In this document: positions 5,207-5,503 of the stretch, one piece after another
Layout: every line of letters starts with the position of its first letter
Position numbering within the stretch: the first letter of the stretch is position 1
Assembly (NCBI GenBank): GCA_030621105.1
Contig: JAUXIH010000076.1
Location: 1-5,503 of the forward strand
DNA length: 5,503 nucleotides
Source of the DNA: Dehalococcoidia bacterium
Lineage (GTDB): Bacteria > Chloroflexota > Dehalococcoidia > GIF9 > AB-539-J10
Direction of reading: 5' to 3'
Program-made: the position numbers and the translations under genes
Notes under the pieces: model-generated
What the model was told of the DNA's origin: nothing
Database searches by the model: none
What the model saw: only the letters and a program-made list of their open reading frames with translations

Positions 5207-5503
5207 TTATCTCCCCTTGAAGAGGTTAAAGAACCTATCTTGATACTCGCGAAATAGACCCCACCGCCTTAGTTCTACAACCAATTGAGGCGCTTTGGAG
5301 GGGTCTCGCCTGGCTTCCTCAAAAAGCTCATCAATGTAACTCCGCGCATCCCCAGGAACTCCAGCCTCATCCACATTGAGAAGCCCGCTTCTCTCCAGTT
5401 CAACCACATTTCGATACACCGAGCTTCTGGTCAGTTCATAAGTAAACTTGAGCAGCGATACATCCCACAGCTCCTCAACTCCCCTGATGATAACACTCAA
5501 TGG
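5207..5503 (-). CDS. Unrecognised protein, C-terminal 98 residues (5' end outside window)
   Basis: The frame is open from the right edge to a TAA at 5207-5209. An in-frame TTG at 5500 exists, but the frame continues past it to the edge and no ribosome binding site is visible, so the gene almost certainly starts outside. I do not recognise the family. Visible residues 24-44 contain LTRSSVYRNVVELERSGLL, which resembles the recognition helix and following turn of winged helix-turn-helix regulators. The rest is a charged, probably helical region (about 50-80) ending in an aromatic-rich tail, GLFREYQDRFFNLFKGR. No membrane segment is seen. Its amino-acid composition and low stop density support real coding. 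The 48-nt gap to the CapK gene suggests the two are transcribed together. A regulator or a small accessory protein are both possible. Confidence 0.6.
   Translation of the reverse strand, partial: PLSVIIRGVEELWDVSLLKFTYELTRSSVYRNVVELERSGLLNVDEAGVPGDARSYIDELFEEARRDPSKAPQLVVELRRWGLFREYQDRFFNLFKGR

Overview
The window is 5.5 kb of moderate-GC bacterial DNA in which every gene I can support lies on the minus strand. The genes therefore read from the right edge of the window to the left. The gene content points to Chloroflexota, most likely a Dehalococcoidia-type lineage: a 7TM-type histidine-kinase sensor, an archaeal-like one-domain winged-helix protein, a small ribbon-helix-helix protein, a divergent CapK/PaaK ligase and a bacterial GH3-like enzyme. 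This placement rests on remembered family distribution, not on a marker gene, and is only moderately secure.

Layout in the direction of transcription: (1) the C-terminal 98 residues of an unrecognised protein that runs off the right edge (5503-5207). (2) A 429-aa phenylacetate-CoA ligase/CapK-family adenylating enzyme (5158-3869), 48 nt downstream, whose ribosome-binding region is tandemly duplicated. (3) A ~100-aa winged-helix DNA-binding protein (3781-3479) with a possible promoter of its own. (4) A 105-aa ribbon-helix-helix protein (3369-3052). (5) A 145-nt gap holding four GAGGG words spaced 10-11 bp apart. (6) A 558-aa GH3-family acyl-adenylating enzyme (2906-1230), followed by a stem-loop that looks like a terminator. 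(7) A 406-nt gene-free stretch carrying three copies of a hairpin-forming dispersed repeat. (8) The N-terminal 274 residues of a multi-pass sensor protein (823 to the left edge), with a near-consensus promoter that predicts an almost leaderless mRNA.

The central block pairs two carboxylate-activating enzymes of the adenylating type (CapK/PaaK and GH3) around two small DNA-binding proteins. A plausible reading is a small locally regulated module for activating an aryl or acyl acid, as a CoA thioester and/or an amide conjugate. The substrate cannot be read from sequence, and co-transcription of the whole block is not shown. Both enzymes deviate from textbook motifs, the CapK protein most clearly around the A5 and A8 (hinge) motifs.

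No tRNA, rRNA, CRISPR array, transposase gene or riboswitch was recognised. No plus-strand gene is credible.
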